A stretch of 64,000 nucleotides of DNA from the NCBI GenBank assembly GCA_018699955.1, contig JABISG010000135.1, positions 1-64,000 of the forward strand, given 5' to 3'. Below the pieces are notes generated by a model, which made no database searches, was not told the origin of the DNA, and worked only from the letters and a program-made list of their open reading frames with translations. Below are positions 26,938 through 36,275 of the stretch, piece after piece. The stretch is from Planctomycetaceae bacterium. Lineage in GTDB: Bacteria > Planctomycetota > Planctomycetia > Planctomycetales > Planctomycetaceae. Every line of letters begins with the position of its first letter. Within the stretch, counting starts at the first letter, position 1. The position numbers and the translations under genes were made by a program.

Positions 26938-28356
26938 ATGACAACCGATTTCCACAACCGACGCGTCACCGTAATGGGACTTGGGCGTTTCGGCGGTGGT
27001 CTCGGCGCAGTGCGGTTTCTGGCCGAACGCGGGGCGCGTGTCACTGTGACCGACCTGGCGACGGAAGCGGAACTGGTCGATGTGCTCTCGCAACTCGATG
27101 GATTGAACATTGATCGGTTTCGTCTCGGCGAACACGTAGAAGACGACTTTCGCGACGCCGACCTCGTTGTTGTGAACCCGGCGGTGCCGCCGGAGAATCG
27201 ATTCCTCGACATTGCCCGTCGGGCCGGTGTGCCGCTTTCCTGTGAGATGAATTTGTTCTGGCAATTCAACCGTGGCAAGGTCGTTGCGGTCACCGGTAGC
27301 AATGGCAAATCGACGACGACTGCAATGATCCATTCCATCCTCAATGCGGCCGGTCTGCGCGCGTGGCTGGGCGGGAACATTGGCAAGAGTCTGCTGCCGG
27401 AAATTGACAACATTCAGCCGGATGACTGGTGCGTGCTGGAATTGAGCAGCTTTCAACTCGAAGAACTGGACCGGCTGAAAGCGGCTCCCGATGTCGCCGT
27501 TGTCACCAACTTCAGCCCGAACCATCTCGACCGGCACAAGACGTTGGACGCTTATCGGCAAGCGAAACAGAGCATTCTGCGCTGGCAGTCGAGCGAGCAG
27601 GTGGCGATTTTGAATGGCGAAGACGCGGATGTGAGGCAATGGCCGACATGCGGGCAGCGGTGGTATTTTGGTGGGTGTGATGCGGAATCACCGTCTGCGA
27701 TGCGCTGCATCGCAGCTGTGGGCGACAATAGCTGCGATACAACGCATCGCAGAAGTGAAAACGTCAGCGAATTCCCCTTACGCGAATGGCTTACCCTGCC
27801 GGGCGAACACAACCTGCAAAACGCAACGGCGGCCGCGGCCGCTGCGCTGGCGGTGGGAGTCTCAATTGCCGACGTACAAACCGGCTTGGAGCGATATCAA
27901 GCACTGCCACACCGATTACAATTTGTGGCCGAAGTGCAGGGCCGTAAATTCTATAACGATTCTCTCGCAACCACGCCCGAATCGGTTACCGCCGCACTTA
28001 GCGCATTCGACGAACCCGTCGTGCTGCTCGCTGGTGGATACGACAAACAAGTCGACCTCGCGCCGCTGGCCGAAACAATTGCGATCGGCGCCAAAGCCGT
28101 CGCCTTGATGGGGCAGACGGCCGAACCGCTGCGCGAGTTGCTCGCCGCAAACGCAACTCAACCGGCCATGAATTGCCTGCGGTCATTCGATGAGGCATTC
28201 GCGTGGGCGGTTGAGCATTCATCTTGCGGCGATGTCGTGCTGCTCTCACCCGGCTGCGCCAGTTACGACTGGTTTCCCAACTTCGCCAAACGCGGCGAGC
28301 GCTTCGTCGAACTGGTTCACGAGTTCAAGCGTCACTCAGGCGAGCCGAGGGTGTAA
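26938..28356 (+). CDS. murD: UDP-N-acetylmuramoylalanine-D-glutamate ligase with repeat-encoded insert
   Basis: 472 aa from the ATG at 26938 (an in-frame start 15 nt upstream is possible). ATP loop GSNGKSTTT, LELSSFQLEELDRL, FSPNHLDRH and NDSLATTPES are the Mur ligase landmarks. It adds D-Glu to UDP-MurNAc-Ala, supporting peptidoglycan synthesis in this planctomycete. Residues about 253-272 (SAMRCIAAVGDNSCDTTHRR) are encoded by a 60-nt palindromic element inserted exactly on codon boundaries. It lies between WYFGGCDAESP and the LTLPGEHNLQNA motif that begins the C-terminal part. Confidence 0.93.
   Translation: MTTDFHNRRVTVMGLGRFGGGLGAVRFLAERGARVTVTDLATEAELVDVLSQLDGLNIDRFRLGEHVEDDFRDADLVVVNPAVPPENRFLDIARRAGVPLSCEMNLFWQFNRGKVVAVTGSNGKSTTTAMIHSILNAAGLRAWLGGNIGKSLLPEIDNIQPDDWCVLELSSFQLEELDRLKAAPDVAVVTNFSPNHLDRHKTLDAYRQAKQSILRWQSSEQVAILNGEDADVRQWPTCGQRWYFGGCDAESPSAMRCIAAVGDNSCDTTHRRSENVSEFPLREWLTLPGEHNLQNATAAAAAALAVGVSIADVQTGLERYQALPHRLQFVAEVQGRKFYNDSLATTPESVTAALSAFDEPVVLLAGGYDKQVDLAPLAETIAIGAKAVALMGQTAEPLRELLAANATQPAMNCLRSFDEAFAWAVEHSSCGDVVLLSPGCASYDWFPNFAKRGERFVELVHEFKRHSGEPRV
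27694..27753. repeat. 60-nt palindromic element inside murD
   Basis: Two 24-nt arms (27694-27717 and 27730-27753) are reverse complements with two differences; the loop is 12 nt (27718-27729). Each arm also folds on itself: TGCGATG...CATCGCA in the left, TGCGAT...ATCGCA in the right. It is 20 codons long and in frame. Confidence 0.85.
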
Positions 28357-28398
28357 AACCTCGGGTTCTTCGAGGTACCGGCCGGTTGACACCGGCCG
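28345..28398. terminator. Two hairpins between convergent murD and DUF1501 genes
   Basis: CCGAGG (28345-28350) pairs with CCTCGG (28359-28364). CGGCCGGT (28379-28386) pairs with ACCGGCCG (28391-28398) around a TGAC loop, a perfect 8-bp stem. The first spans the murD stop. No T-run, so intrinsic termination is uncertain, but the position suits a two-way terminator. Confidence 0.5.
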
Positions 28399-28421
28399 CT
28401 CGCCATGCGTCCTCGCAACGG

Positions 28422-29834
28422 TTACGTCAATTCCGCGATCGGTGTACCGAACGGCAGAATTGGCATCGGGCGGCCGCTGTGATCTGGGAATGCGGTTTCC
28501 CAATCGATTCCGAGATGACGATACATTGTCGCCCATAAGTCATTGGGGGTCAGTGCGCGTTCCTGGGGATGTTCGCCCTTGGAATTTGTTTCGCCGACCA
28601 CTTGACCGGTTTGCATTCCACCGCCACATGTCAACAGCGACATCGCATTCGGCCAATGGTCTCGCCCCGGTTGCATCACGCCGGTTTGGGAACCCACCTG
28701 CGTATTGACTCGCGGCGTGCGACCGAATTCACCGGTGACGATCAACAACACTTTTTCCGTCAATCCGCGGTTGTGCAGGTCTTCGACCAGCGCGGTGACT
28801 GCCTGATCGTAAACCGGCATGCGGTTTTTCAGGTCTTCATTCATGTGGCAATTGACGGCGTGCGAGTCCCAGTTGTAAACGCCGTTCTTCGGATGCGAGA
28901 TTCCCGAGACGTAAGGGTTCTCCATCACCAGTGTCACAAAACTGCTGCCCGCTTCGACAAGACGCCGGGCCATCAATGCCCGTTGTCCCCACGCGTGCCG
29001 CCCGTAGCGGTCGCGGAGTTTCGAATCTTCGCGGGACAGATCGAAAGCGTTGCGCGCTTTGTCGCTGGTCAAAAGCTCAACGGCTTGCTGATTGAACTGG
29101 TCCATTGCATCCATCAGGCCGCTCGAATCAACGTTCCGCCGCAGGCGATCAAATCCGGTCAACAGCGTTTCACGGTCGTCCAGCCGGTTTTCCATTGCGG
29201 CCGACAATCCCAGGTTGCGGACCAGAAATTTCTCCTCGCTGGGATCTCCCGGCACATTGAACGGCACATACGACGGGCCGATGTACGCGGCTCCGAAACT
29301 ATAGGTATCGACGGCGGCACGTCCGGCGTGCGTGATCGACACGTAGTTCGGCACGCCGATGTTACGCTGTTCGCGCATCTTCGCCACAATCGACCCGACA
29401 GCCGGCGCGTCGTTCACAAAGCCGGTGGGCGTTTTCGGTTTGCGACCGGTGAGGAACCGCTTGTGGCCACCGCCGTGGTCGGCGAATTTGTGGGCGATCG
29501 AGCGGACGATGTTGAACTTGTCGGCGATGCGGGCATGCCTTGGCATCAACTCGCAGATGTCCATTCCGGCAACGTTCGTCGAAATCGGATTGAACACGCC
29601 CCGGTAGTCCGACGGCGCATCCGGCTTCATGTCGTACGTTTCCATGTGCGGCGGACCGCCGGGAAGCCAGACGAAAATCACCGACGTGTCGGATCCGCTG
29701 CCTCCGCCCGTCGCGGCATCGGCGCGCAGTCGGAGCAAATCGCTCAAGGCCAACCCACCCAATCCCAATGTACCAGTCTGCAGAAAGCTGCGACGCGAAA
29801 TTGGTCCGGGGCAACGGGAGTTCGGGCGTGTCAT
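28422..29834 (-). CDS. DUF1501 protein, Tat-exported
   Basis: 470 aa from the ATG at 29834, which has GCAGGA 7 nt upstream and gives the Tat motif SRRSFLQTG. Landmarks of DUF1501 follow: VIFVWLPGGPPHMETYDMKP, SIAHKFADHGGGHKRFLTG, and near the end VLLIVTGEFGRTPRVN followed by GRDHWPNAMSLL. The family resembles alkaline-phosphatase/sulfatase-fold enzymes in layout and is usually paired with DUF1549/DUF1553 proteins in planctomycetes. The reaction is not known. It runs opposite to the second DUF1501 gene, with 281 bp between the starts. Confidence 0.92.
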   Translation of the reverse strand: MTRPNSRCPGPISRRSFLQTGTLGLGGLALSDLLRLRADAATGGGSGSDTSVIFVWLPGGPPHMETYDMKPDAPSDYRGVFNPISTNVAGMDICELMPRHARIADKFNIVRSIAHKFADHGGGHKRFLTGRKPKTPTGFVNDAPAVGSIVAKMREQRNIGVPNYVSITHAGRAAVDTYSFGAAYIGPSYVPFNVPGDPSEEKFLVRNLGLSAAMENRLDDRETLLTGFDRLRRNVDSSGLMDAMDQFNQQAVELLTSDKARNAFDLSREDSKLRDRYGRHAWGQRALMARRLVEAGSSFVTLVMENPYVSGISHPKNGVYNWDSHAVNCHMNEDLKNRMPVYDQAVTALVEDLHNRGLTEKVLLIVTGEFGRTPRVNTQVGSQTGVMQPGRDHWPNAMSLLTCGGGMQTGQVVGETNSKGEHPQERALTPNDLWATMYRHLGIDWETAFPDHSGRPMPILPFGTPIAELT

Positions 29835-30115
29835 TCGGAAATCCTGCAGGGGCGAGAACAAATTCAACCTCTTCCTGATATCGAACATCAAAGTCGTCCG
29901 ATGTGAGGGTAGTATGTCGCAAATTCGTTGTTGGTGTCAACTTCTGGCAGAATGCGCAGAGTTTCTACTTTGTTGTGAGAAACGAACAAGTCTTAACGCA
30001 TCGGGCAACTCTGTTCCCAATTGGGGCGGGATTGTGATAACCTGTTGACGCCGGTTCCGGATCGTGGACAAAATAATCGGTAATGGTGAAGGGTACTTCT
30101 TTTTAGGGCCTCCGC

Positions 30116-31516
30116 ATGCTTACGATCTTCGATAGCTCCCGTACCCGTGGAACAACTCGCCGCGAAATGTTGCGGATTGGCACTTCCACTATCGGCGGAC
30201 TGTCGCTGGCGTCAATATTTGCTGCGAAGGCGGGAGCGGCAACGGGTGACGGAGTAGTTAAAGACAAATCGGTTGTTGTCTTGAACCTGCAGGGCGGGCC
30301 GACGCAGTTTGAGACGTTCGACCCTAAAATGACTGCGCCGCAGGAAATTCGCAGCATCACCGGTGAAGTTCAGACGGCCATTACCGGTGTGACTTTCGGC
30401 GGCACGTTTCCGAAACTCGCTGCGCTGGCAGAAAAGATGGCCGTGGTGCGATCGTATCGGCATGGAATATCGAGCCACGGTCCGGCAGCCATGCACGTGA
30501 TGGCTGGTGGCAACCCAACCGGCGCGATGATGGGCGCGCTGTATGCACGCGTTGCCGGTTTGACCGACTCGGTAACCGGAATGCCGGAAAACGCGCTGGT
30601 CACGCCCAGCGTCGTCGGCTCTCAGTACAAGTCGCTGTACCATAACGTTGGTCGCGTTTCGCAAACGGGAACGCTGTCGTCGGTTTACAAGCCGTTCGAT
30701 CCCTCGGCCGGCGGTGAGATCATCGACAACATGCGGCTGGTTCTTAAAGGTAAACGGCTCGATGACCGGCGAACGTTGCTGCATGAACTGGACCAGTTGC
30801 GACATCGATTCGACGCTGACAGCGTCGTCGAATCGTCCAACCGGTTTCAACAACAGGCGTTCGACGTGTTAATTCGCGGCGTCGCCGATGCGTTTGATCT
30901 CTCACAGGAGCATCCCAAAACCGTTGCCAGTTACGATACCGGCGGATTTGAACCAACCGACGCAGTCAAGAAACGCAACAGCTACGCAACGCAATTTTCA
31001 GCCGTCGCACTTGGAAAGCAAATGCTATTGGCGCGGCGGCTGTGTGAAGCGGGCTGCGGATTTGTCACCGTCACCCAGGGGGGCTGGGACATGCACGGCG
31101 GCGGAAAAGAATACACGATGGCCGACGGACTAAGTTCGTTAACGCCGGCGGTTGATAAATCCGTCTCGGCGTTTATCGAAGATCTCGAACAGCGTGGGCT
31201 GAGCGACAAGATTCTACTGGTGATCCTCGGCGAATTCGGACGCACTCCGCGAATCAACAAAAACGGCGGCCGCGATCACTGGGGCAATCAATGCACGTTG
31301 GCATTCAGTGGCGGCGGGCTGAAAATGGGACAGGTCATCGGTCGGTCTGATCGGACCGGCAGCGCGCCGGCAACAACCCCCATTAGCAGCGGCAACGTGT
31401 TGGCAACAGTCATGCACACGCTGTTCAACCTCGGGGAAGTTCGCATTCTGCCCGGCATTCCCACCGACGTCGAACGAACCATCACCGGCAATCAACCAAT
31501 CCAACAATTGGTCTGA
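30116..31516 (+). CDS. DUF1501 protein, Tat-exported (second paralogue)
   Basis: 466 aa. Tat motif TRREMLRIGTSTIGGLSLAS, then VVVLNLQGGPTQFETFDPK, SYRHGISSHGPAAMHVMAGG, and the C-terminal KILLVILGEFGRTPRIN with GRDHWGNQCTLAFSGGG. The parallels to the DUF1501 gene at 28422 are clear, but the two are well diverged, so this is an old duplication and not a recent copy. Partner genes of this family (DUF1549/DUF1553) lie 1.8 kb downstream on the same strand, with ribBA intervening on the opposite strand. Confidence 0.92.
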   Translation: MLTIFDSSRTRGTTRREMLRIGTSTIGGLSLASIFAAKAGAATGDGVVKDKSVVVLNLQGGPTQFETFDPKMTAPQEIRSITGEVQTAITGVTFGGTFPKLAALAEKMAVVRSYRHGISSHGPAAMHVMAGGNPTGAMMGALYARVAGLTDSVTGMPENALVTPSVVGSQYKSLYHNVGRVSQTGTLSSVYKPFDPSAGGEIIDNMRLVLKGKRLDDRRTLLHELDQLRHRFDADSVVESSNRFQQQAFDVLIRGVADAFDLSQEHPKTVASYDTGGFEPTDAVKKRNSYATQFSAVALGKQMLLARRLCEAGCGFVTVTQGGWDMHGGGKEYTMADGLSSLTPAVDKSVSAFIEDLEQRGLSDKILLVILGEFGRTPRINKNGGRDHWGNQCTLAFSGGGLKMGQVIGRSDRTGSAPATTPISSGNVLATVMHTLFNLGEVRILPGIPTDVERTITGNQPIQQLV

Positions 31517-31547
31517 ATTCTCATTGGGCGGACAACGACGCCCAAAG

Positions 31548-31569
31548 CCCACGGGCAGCGCCCCGTGGG
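31548..31569. repeat. Palindromic repeat, 8-6-8 hairpin family, copy 4
   Basis: CAAAG followed by CCCACGGG, CAGCGC loop, CCCGTGGG. Perfect stem exactly between the convergent ends of the DUF1501 and ribBA genes (57-bp gap); likely also ends transcription on both sides. Confidence 0.75.
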
Positions 31570-31573
31570 ATCC

Positions 31574-32821
31574 TTATTCATCATCCGGCAGCAAATGCCC
31601 AAGCTTATCCCGCTTAGTCGCCAAATACCGGCGGCGGTTTTCGTTCGGCGGAGCGATGATGGGAATCTGCTCGACAATGCGGAGATCCATCCCGGTTAGC
31701 ATCGGGGCGTCGGTCTTCTTCTTGTTGTTTGTCAGCAGCCGGAGTTCCGTCAGGCCGAGGTCTTTCAAAATTTGCATGCCCACCATGTAATCCCGCATGT
31801 CGGCCGAAAACCCCAGTTTTTCGTTGGCCTCGACTGTGTCGTACCCTTCACTCTGCAGTTCGTAGGCTTTCAATTTTGCCATCAGGCCGATGCCGCGCCC
31901 TTCCTGTGGGAGGTAAACCACCGCGCCGGTTCCTTCGCGATGAATCTGTTCCATCGCCATGTGCAATTGGTCGCCGCAGTCACACCGTAGCGAATCGAGC
32001 AGGTCGCCGGTGAAGCAGGACGAGTGCATCCGGATCAGCGGTGCCTCTGCCGACTGCAAATCGCCCCAGACAATCGCCAACGGTTCCTGTTGTTCGTGCT
32101 CGACGCGATAACCGATCACCGTCGGCGTTCCGTAGTCCTTCGTCGGCAACTTCACTTCGGCCAAACGATGCACGAGCTGCTCGCGCACGCGGCGGTATCG
32201 GATCAACTCGTCGATGCCGAGAATTGGGATATCGAACCGTTCAGAGAGTTCCCGCAGTTCGGCAGAGCCGGCCATTCCATGTCCAGTGGGGCTGCAGATT
32301 TCGATCAGCGCTCCCACCGGTTTCAGTCCAGCGAGCCGCATCAGGTCGGTCGTCGCCTCGGTATGCCCCGCCCGTCGCAGCACTCCGCCCTCTTTTGCCA
32401 GTAGCGTATCGACATGTCCCGGGCGAACAAAATCGTCAGCTGTCGATTGAGCATCGCTCAGTGCGCGAATTGTTAATGCCCGGTTCGCCGCGCTAACGCC
32501 TGTCCCGCCATCAACGTGATCGACAGGCGTCAGGAAATGTGTTCGGTGCAGCGCCGTGTTTCGCGTGCCTTCAACAATGGGGCGCAATTCCAGTCGATCG
32601 GCTGCTTCCTGAATCAACGGGACACATAACTTTCCGCGCCCGTGTGTCAGCATGAAGTCAACGATTTCAGGCGTGATCGATTCGGCGGCGCAAATGAAAT
32701 CGCCTTCGTCCTCCCGCTCTTTGGCATCGACGACAATCAACATCCCGCCGCGCCGCAGCGTCGCCAATGCATCATCGACCACGTTGGCAGATCGACCGAA
32801 TTGTTCTTGTGAAACACTCAT
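31574..32821 (-). CDS. ribBA: Bifunctional DHBP synthase / GTP cyclohydrolase II
   Basis: 415 aa with GAAAGGTGA about 11 nt upstream of the ATG. RibB part (about 1-210): EREDEGDFICAAESIT, HRTHFLTPVDHVDGGTGVSA and RRAGHTEATTDLMRLAGL. RibA part: the Zn site SSCFTGDLLDSLRCDCGDQL and the GTP-binding YLPQEGRGIGLMAKLKAYEL. It makes both precursors of riboflavin, from ribulose-5-phosphate and GTP. No FMN riboswitch features (GGGGC, CCCTACCGGCGGT-like) are visible upstream. The segment ICSPTGHGMAG replaces the more common I-x-N-x-DG-x-MA and may be a family variant. Confidence 0.94.
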   Translation of the reverse strand: MSVSQEQFGRSANVVDDALATLRRGGMLIVVDAKEREDEGDFICAAESITPEIVDFMLTHGRGKLCVPLIQEAADRLELRPIVEGTRNTALHRTHFLTPVDHVDGGTGVSAANRALTIRALSDAQSTADDFVRPGHVDTLLAKEGGVLRRAGHTEATTDLMRLAGLKPVGALIEICSPTGHGMAGSAELRELSERFDIPILGIDELIRYRRVREQLVHRLAEVKLPTKDYGTPTVIGYRVEHEQQEPLAIVWGDLQSAEAPLIRMHSSCFTGDLLDSLRCDCGDQLHMAMEQIHREGTGAVVYLPQEGRGIGLMAKLKAYELQSEGYDTVEANEKLGFSADMRDYMVGMQILKDLGLTELRLLTNNKKKTDAPMLTGMDLRIVEQIPIIAPPNENRRRYLATKRDKLGHLLPDDE

Positions 32822-33307
32822 CGAGATTCGGCGTCACCTTTCAAAAACTGGAGCGTCCGCGACACACGACCGTTTCAATAGGACGGCATCGGCGAAGGAT
32901 GGCCGCGGGGACAATGCAACTTCAGATCAACGCAGCCTATTGTAGCGACAATCGAAACGGGCGACGAGGGGCTGCCCCGCGCATCACGATCGGGAACCGA
33001 GGTGGCTGTTTTTCTGGATGCGGCCGTCCGGATTCTTGACAATCCAACAAATGTTGATATGTTGTGGTGAGTGGCCTCGGCCCTTGTGGTAGCTCTTGAG
33101 GCCAATTATGCTTGATGTCAGGATGAGACTTGGTGTTTGGATGCAAGCGATGACAACAGGATGTTGCTTTTCGCTGCAAAAGATTTTGTTCAAGAAGTTA
33201 GACACTCCGGGATCGACAACATAGACAACCCACCAGTCGATCCAATCCGGGCCGCAATTACGCGTCCTCGAACCGCAGCGTCCTACCGATCAAACGGGAG
33301 AGAAGGA
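32822..33307. other. Divergent intergenic region ribBA / DUF1549-DUF1553 gene
   Basis: 486 bp upstream of both genes. Apart from the ribBA ribosome-binding site and AGAAGGA just before 33308, I see only short imperfect repeats (for example CAACAAATGTTGATATGTTG at 33045-33064). No riboswitch, RNA gene or coding sequence is supported. Confidence 0.45.
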
Positions 33308-35824
33308 ATGATCCGTTTCACATCAGCGATCTTGAGTACCACGGTCGCAACCCTCTTGTTCTTCGCGACTTCGCTTGATGCGAGTGCCGCACCGGCCGAC
33401 GGGAAATCCGGGCTGGGTGATCCGGGGACGCTGAATTCCCTGCAGATCGATCCCAAGCTGAACGACAAGCAGGGGATCACCATTCGTGGTCGCGATGCCC
33501 GACAGCAGGTATACGTCACTGGTGTCTACTCCAGTGGGCAACAGCACGATTTCACGCAAAAGGTGAAATACACCACAGCGCCCGAGGGAATTGTCGCCAT
33601 CGATGCGACGGGTCTGGTGACTCCGCTTAAGGATGGTGACACAAAACTGGTTGCGACTGGAACGGACGGGAAGACCGCTGAATTGGCGATTCATGTCGAA
33701 GGTGTTGCGAATCAGGTTCCCATTAACTTCAAGAATCAGATCGCCCCGATCTTCACAAAATTGGGCTGCAACAGCGGTGGCTGTCACGGCAAGGCCAGCG
33801 GCCAAAACGGCTTCAAGCTGTCGCTGCTTGGCTTTTATCCCGATGACGACTACGAATTTCTGGTCAAGGAAGCACGCGGACGCCGCCTCTTCCCGCCGGC
33901 CCCCGATTCGAGCTTGCTGATTATGAAGTCGCTCGGTCGCTCCCCGCACGGCGGTGGTAAGCGAATGGAGGTGGGAAGTTACGAACATCGCATGATGTAC
34001 CGTTGGATCGAGCAGGGGATGCCCAAGGGAAGCCCAACTGACCCAACCGTGGCCGGCATCGAGTGCCTGCCCAAGGGCCGGATTTTGGATCGTGGTTCCG
34101 ATCAGCAGATCACTGTCGTTGCGACCTACTCCGACGGCACGACCGAAGATGTGACCCGCATGGCGCTCTTCGAAGCGAATGACACCGAAATGGCGGAAAC
34201 CACCGTCACCGGCGTCGTCAAAACGCTCGATTTGAGCGGCGAAGTCGCCATTATGGCCCGCTATCAGGGACAAGTTTCGACATTTCGTGCGACCATCCCG
34301 CTCGGTGCGGCGGTGGCCAACCTGCCGGCTCCGGTCAATGTGATCGACGAGACGGTCTTCAATAAGCTCAAAATGCTCGGCATTCCCCCTTCACCCCGCG
34401 CCGACGACGCCACCTTCATGCGACGCGTGCATGTGGACATTTCGGGGACTCTGCCCAGCCAAAGTGAAGCGGCTGCGTTTCTCGCCGACAAAGACCCACA
34501 GAAACGCGACAAACTCATCGACAGGCTGCTCGACAGCCCGCAGTACGCCGATTACTTTGCGAACAAGTGGAATCTGGTTCTTCGCAACAAGAAGCGGCAG
34601 GCCAACGATCTCGAAGGAACCTACGCCTTCTATCAGTGGATTTGGGCCAGTCTGTATGACAACAAACCGTACGACGAAATGGTGCGAAACATTCTGACCG
34701 CATCCGGCGACAAATCGTTTAACCCCGCGGTCATCTGGTACAGAGAAGTCGATCAGGTCAACGAGCAAGTCGAAGACACAGCCCAGTTATTCCTGGGTTT
34801 GCGGATTCAATGTGCCCGCTGTCACCACCATCCCTTCGAGAAGTGGAGCCAGAACGATTACTACAGCTTCTCGGCGTTCTTCAGCCGAGTCGGTCGTAAG
34901 AATCTGCAGCGAAATGCCGGTCGCTCGACCGAACGCAGAATCTTCCACAATGAAGGGACAGCAACCGCACGCAATCCGCGTTCGGGTGCGAATCTCAAGC
35001 CGGCCGGCTTGGGTAGTGCACCGTACGAAATCGCTGCCGACCGTGACCCACGAACTTATCTGGCCGACTGGATGAGTGCGAAAGACAATCCGTTCTTCGC
35101 CAAAGCGTTGGTCAATCGCTACTGGAAACACTTCTTCAGTCGCGGCATTGTCGAGCCGGAAGACGACATGCGGGAAACCAACCCGCCGTCGAACCCCGAA
35201 TTGCTTGACGGGTTGGCAAAGTCCTTCATCGACAGCGGGTTTGATCTCAAGCAGTTGGTTCGCACCATCTGCCGGTCGAATGTGTATCAACTCACCTCGT
35301 TGCCGAACGAACACAACCTCAAGGATAAGCAGAACTTCTCGCGGTACTATCCCAAACGGCTGACCGCTGAAGTGCTCTACGACGCGTTCCACCAGGTCAC
35401 TAACACCACTCAGGGTTACAGTGGACTTCCCGCTGGCACACGTGCAACACAGTTGCCAGATCCGAGTGTGGGACCGTATTTCCTCAAGGTGTTCGGGCAG
35501 CCGCAAGGTGACACCGCATGTGAATGTGAACGGTCGCAGGAAGCCAACTTGGCACAGAGCCTGCATCTACTAAATAGTAATGAAGTGCAAACGAAGATCG
35601 CATCGGGTTCCGGACGTGCCGCTTTGTTGACGAACGACAAAGAACGTACACCCGAACTGAAAGTGCGGGAGTTGTACCGCTGGGTCTACTCACGCGAGCC
35701 TGTTGCCGAAGAATTGAAAATCGCGCTGGCTCATATTGAAAAGCATAAGGCCTCACCGAAGACCGCCTACGAGGATATTGTGTGGGCGTTGATCAACACC
35801 AAGGAATTCCTGTTCAATCATTGA
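33308..35824 (+). CDS. BIG2 / planctomycete cytochrome-like / DUF1549 / DUF1553 exported protein
   Basis: 838 aa from the ATG at 33308 (AGAAGGA upstream); signal peptide ending near DASAAP. Order of domains: BIG2 Ig-like (about 45-135), a cytochrome-like segment with LGCNSGGCHGKASG near 154 (a C-x4-CH motif), DUF1549 with RVHVDISGTLPSQSEAAAFL and the C-x2-CH motif CARCHHHPFEKW near 500, then DUF1553 with DNPFFAKALVNRYWKHFFSR and FDLKQLVRTICRSNVYQLTS. The family is almost confined to Planctomycetota and their relatives and probably acts outside the cytoplasm. Whether haem is bound is unproven. A DUF1501 partner is upstream. Confidence 0.92.
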   Translation: MIRFTSAILSTTVATLLFFATSLDASAAPADGKSGLGDPGTLNSLQIDPKLNDKQGITIRGRDARQQVYVTGVYSSGQQHDFTQKVKYTTAPEGIVAIDATGLVTPLKDGDTKLVATGTDGKTAELAIHVEGVANQVPINFKNQIAPIFTKLGCNSGGCHGKASGQNGFKLSLLGFYPDDDYEFLVKEARGRRLFPPAPDSSLLIMKSLGRSPHGGGKRMEVGSYEHRMMYRWIEQGMPKGSPTDPTVAGIECLPKGRILDRGSDQQITVVATYSDGTTEDVTRMALFEANDTEMAETTVTGVVKTLDLSGEVAIMARYQGQVSTFRATIPLGAAVANLPAPVNVIDETVFNKLKMLGIPPSPRADDATFMRRVHVDISGTLPSQSEAAAFLADKDPQKRDKLIDRLLDSPQYADYFANKWNLVLRNKKRQANDLEGTYAFYQWIWASLYDNKPYDEMVRNILTASGDKSFNPAVIWYREVDQVNEQVEDTAQLFLGLRIQCARCHHHPFEKWSQNDYYSFSAFFSRVGRKNLQRNAGRSTERRIFHNEGTATARNPRSGANLKPAGLGSAPYEIAADRDPRTYLADWMSAKDNPFFAKALVNRYWKHFFSRGIVEPEDDMRETNPPSNPELLDGLAKSFIDSGFDLKQLVRTICRSNVYQLTSLPNEHNLKDKQNFSRYYPKRLTAEVLYDAFHQVTNTTQGYSGLPAGTRATQLPDPSVGPYFLKVFGQPQGDTACECERSQEANLAQSLHLLNSNEVQTKIASGSGRAALLTNDKERTPELKVRELYRWVYSREPVAEELKIALAHIEKHKASPKTAYEDIVWALINTKEFLFNH

Positions 35825-36275
35825 TCGGCAACCGTCAATGACCGGGCCGGACTTCCTCCTGCCATACAAGGTGTCCTGATCGCAGCCGAACGGAGATTTC
35901 GGCTGCGGTCGGCCCTCTTTTCGCCATGGCGGCAACGAGAGGGTATTGCACGCCCCGTGCAAATTATCCATGTTTCTTTTTTCGTTCGGCGATTTCCGCT
36001 TATCATCGGGTCATGCCCGTTGGTACGATGAAAAATGCAGTCTACTGTTGTGTGCATAGTACATGCTCAGCGGTTTGACGGCGCGTTGACTGAGTCGGTC
36101 GTCGTTGTGGAATTCCGACTCTGAGATTTTGAAGCGACCTTATCGAGGGCGATGCCAAACAGCTCAGATTTGTGTTGGCCCGTCTTCCGATTTCTAACGG
36201 CGATAGATTGGCTGTTCCACCACTTGTTGACATCGGGGTCAAGCGAAGACGGATCGCTTTTCTGGAGGGGGAGTA
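35825..36275. other. Intergenic region between the DUF1553 and pre-peptidase-domain genes
   Basis: 451 bp. It holds the hairpin at 35881-35907 near its left end and a strong ribosome-binding site (GGAGGGGGAG) just before 36276. A promoter for the next two genes should lie here, but no unambiguous -35/-10 pair was identified. Confidence 0.5.
35881..35907 (+). terminator. Hairpin after the DUF1549/DUF1553 gene
   Basis: CGCAGCCGAA (35881-35890) pairs perfectly with TTCGGCTGCG (35898-35907), a 10-bp stem with a 7-nt loop. A weak pyrimidine tract (CCCTCTTTTCG) follows about 7 nt later. 56 bp past the stop, so a terminator is the likely role. Confidence 0.65.

Noticed and set aside
28569-29906. 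Plus-strand open frame of 445 codons over the DUF1501 gene
   Set aside because: Antisense shadow of a clear DUF1501 protein; no homology pattern of its own.
32822-33000. Possible FMN riboswitch before ribBA
   Set aside because: None of the conserved FMN aptamer segments could be found on the minus strand.
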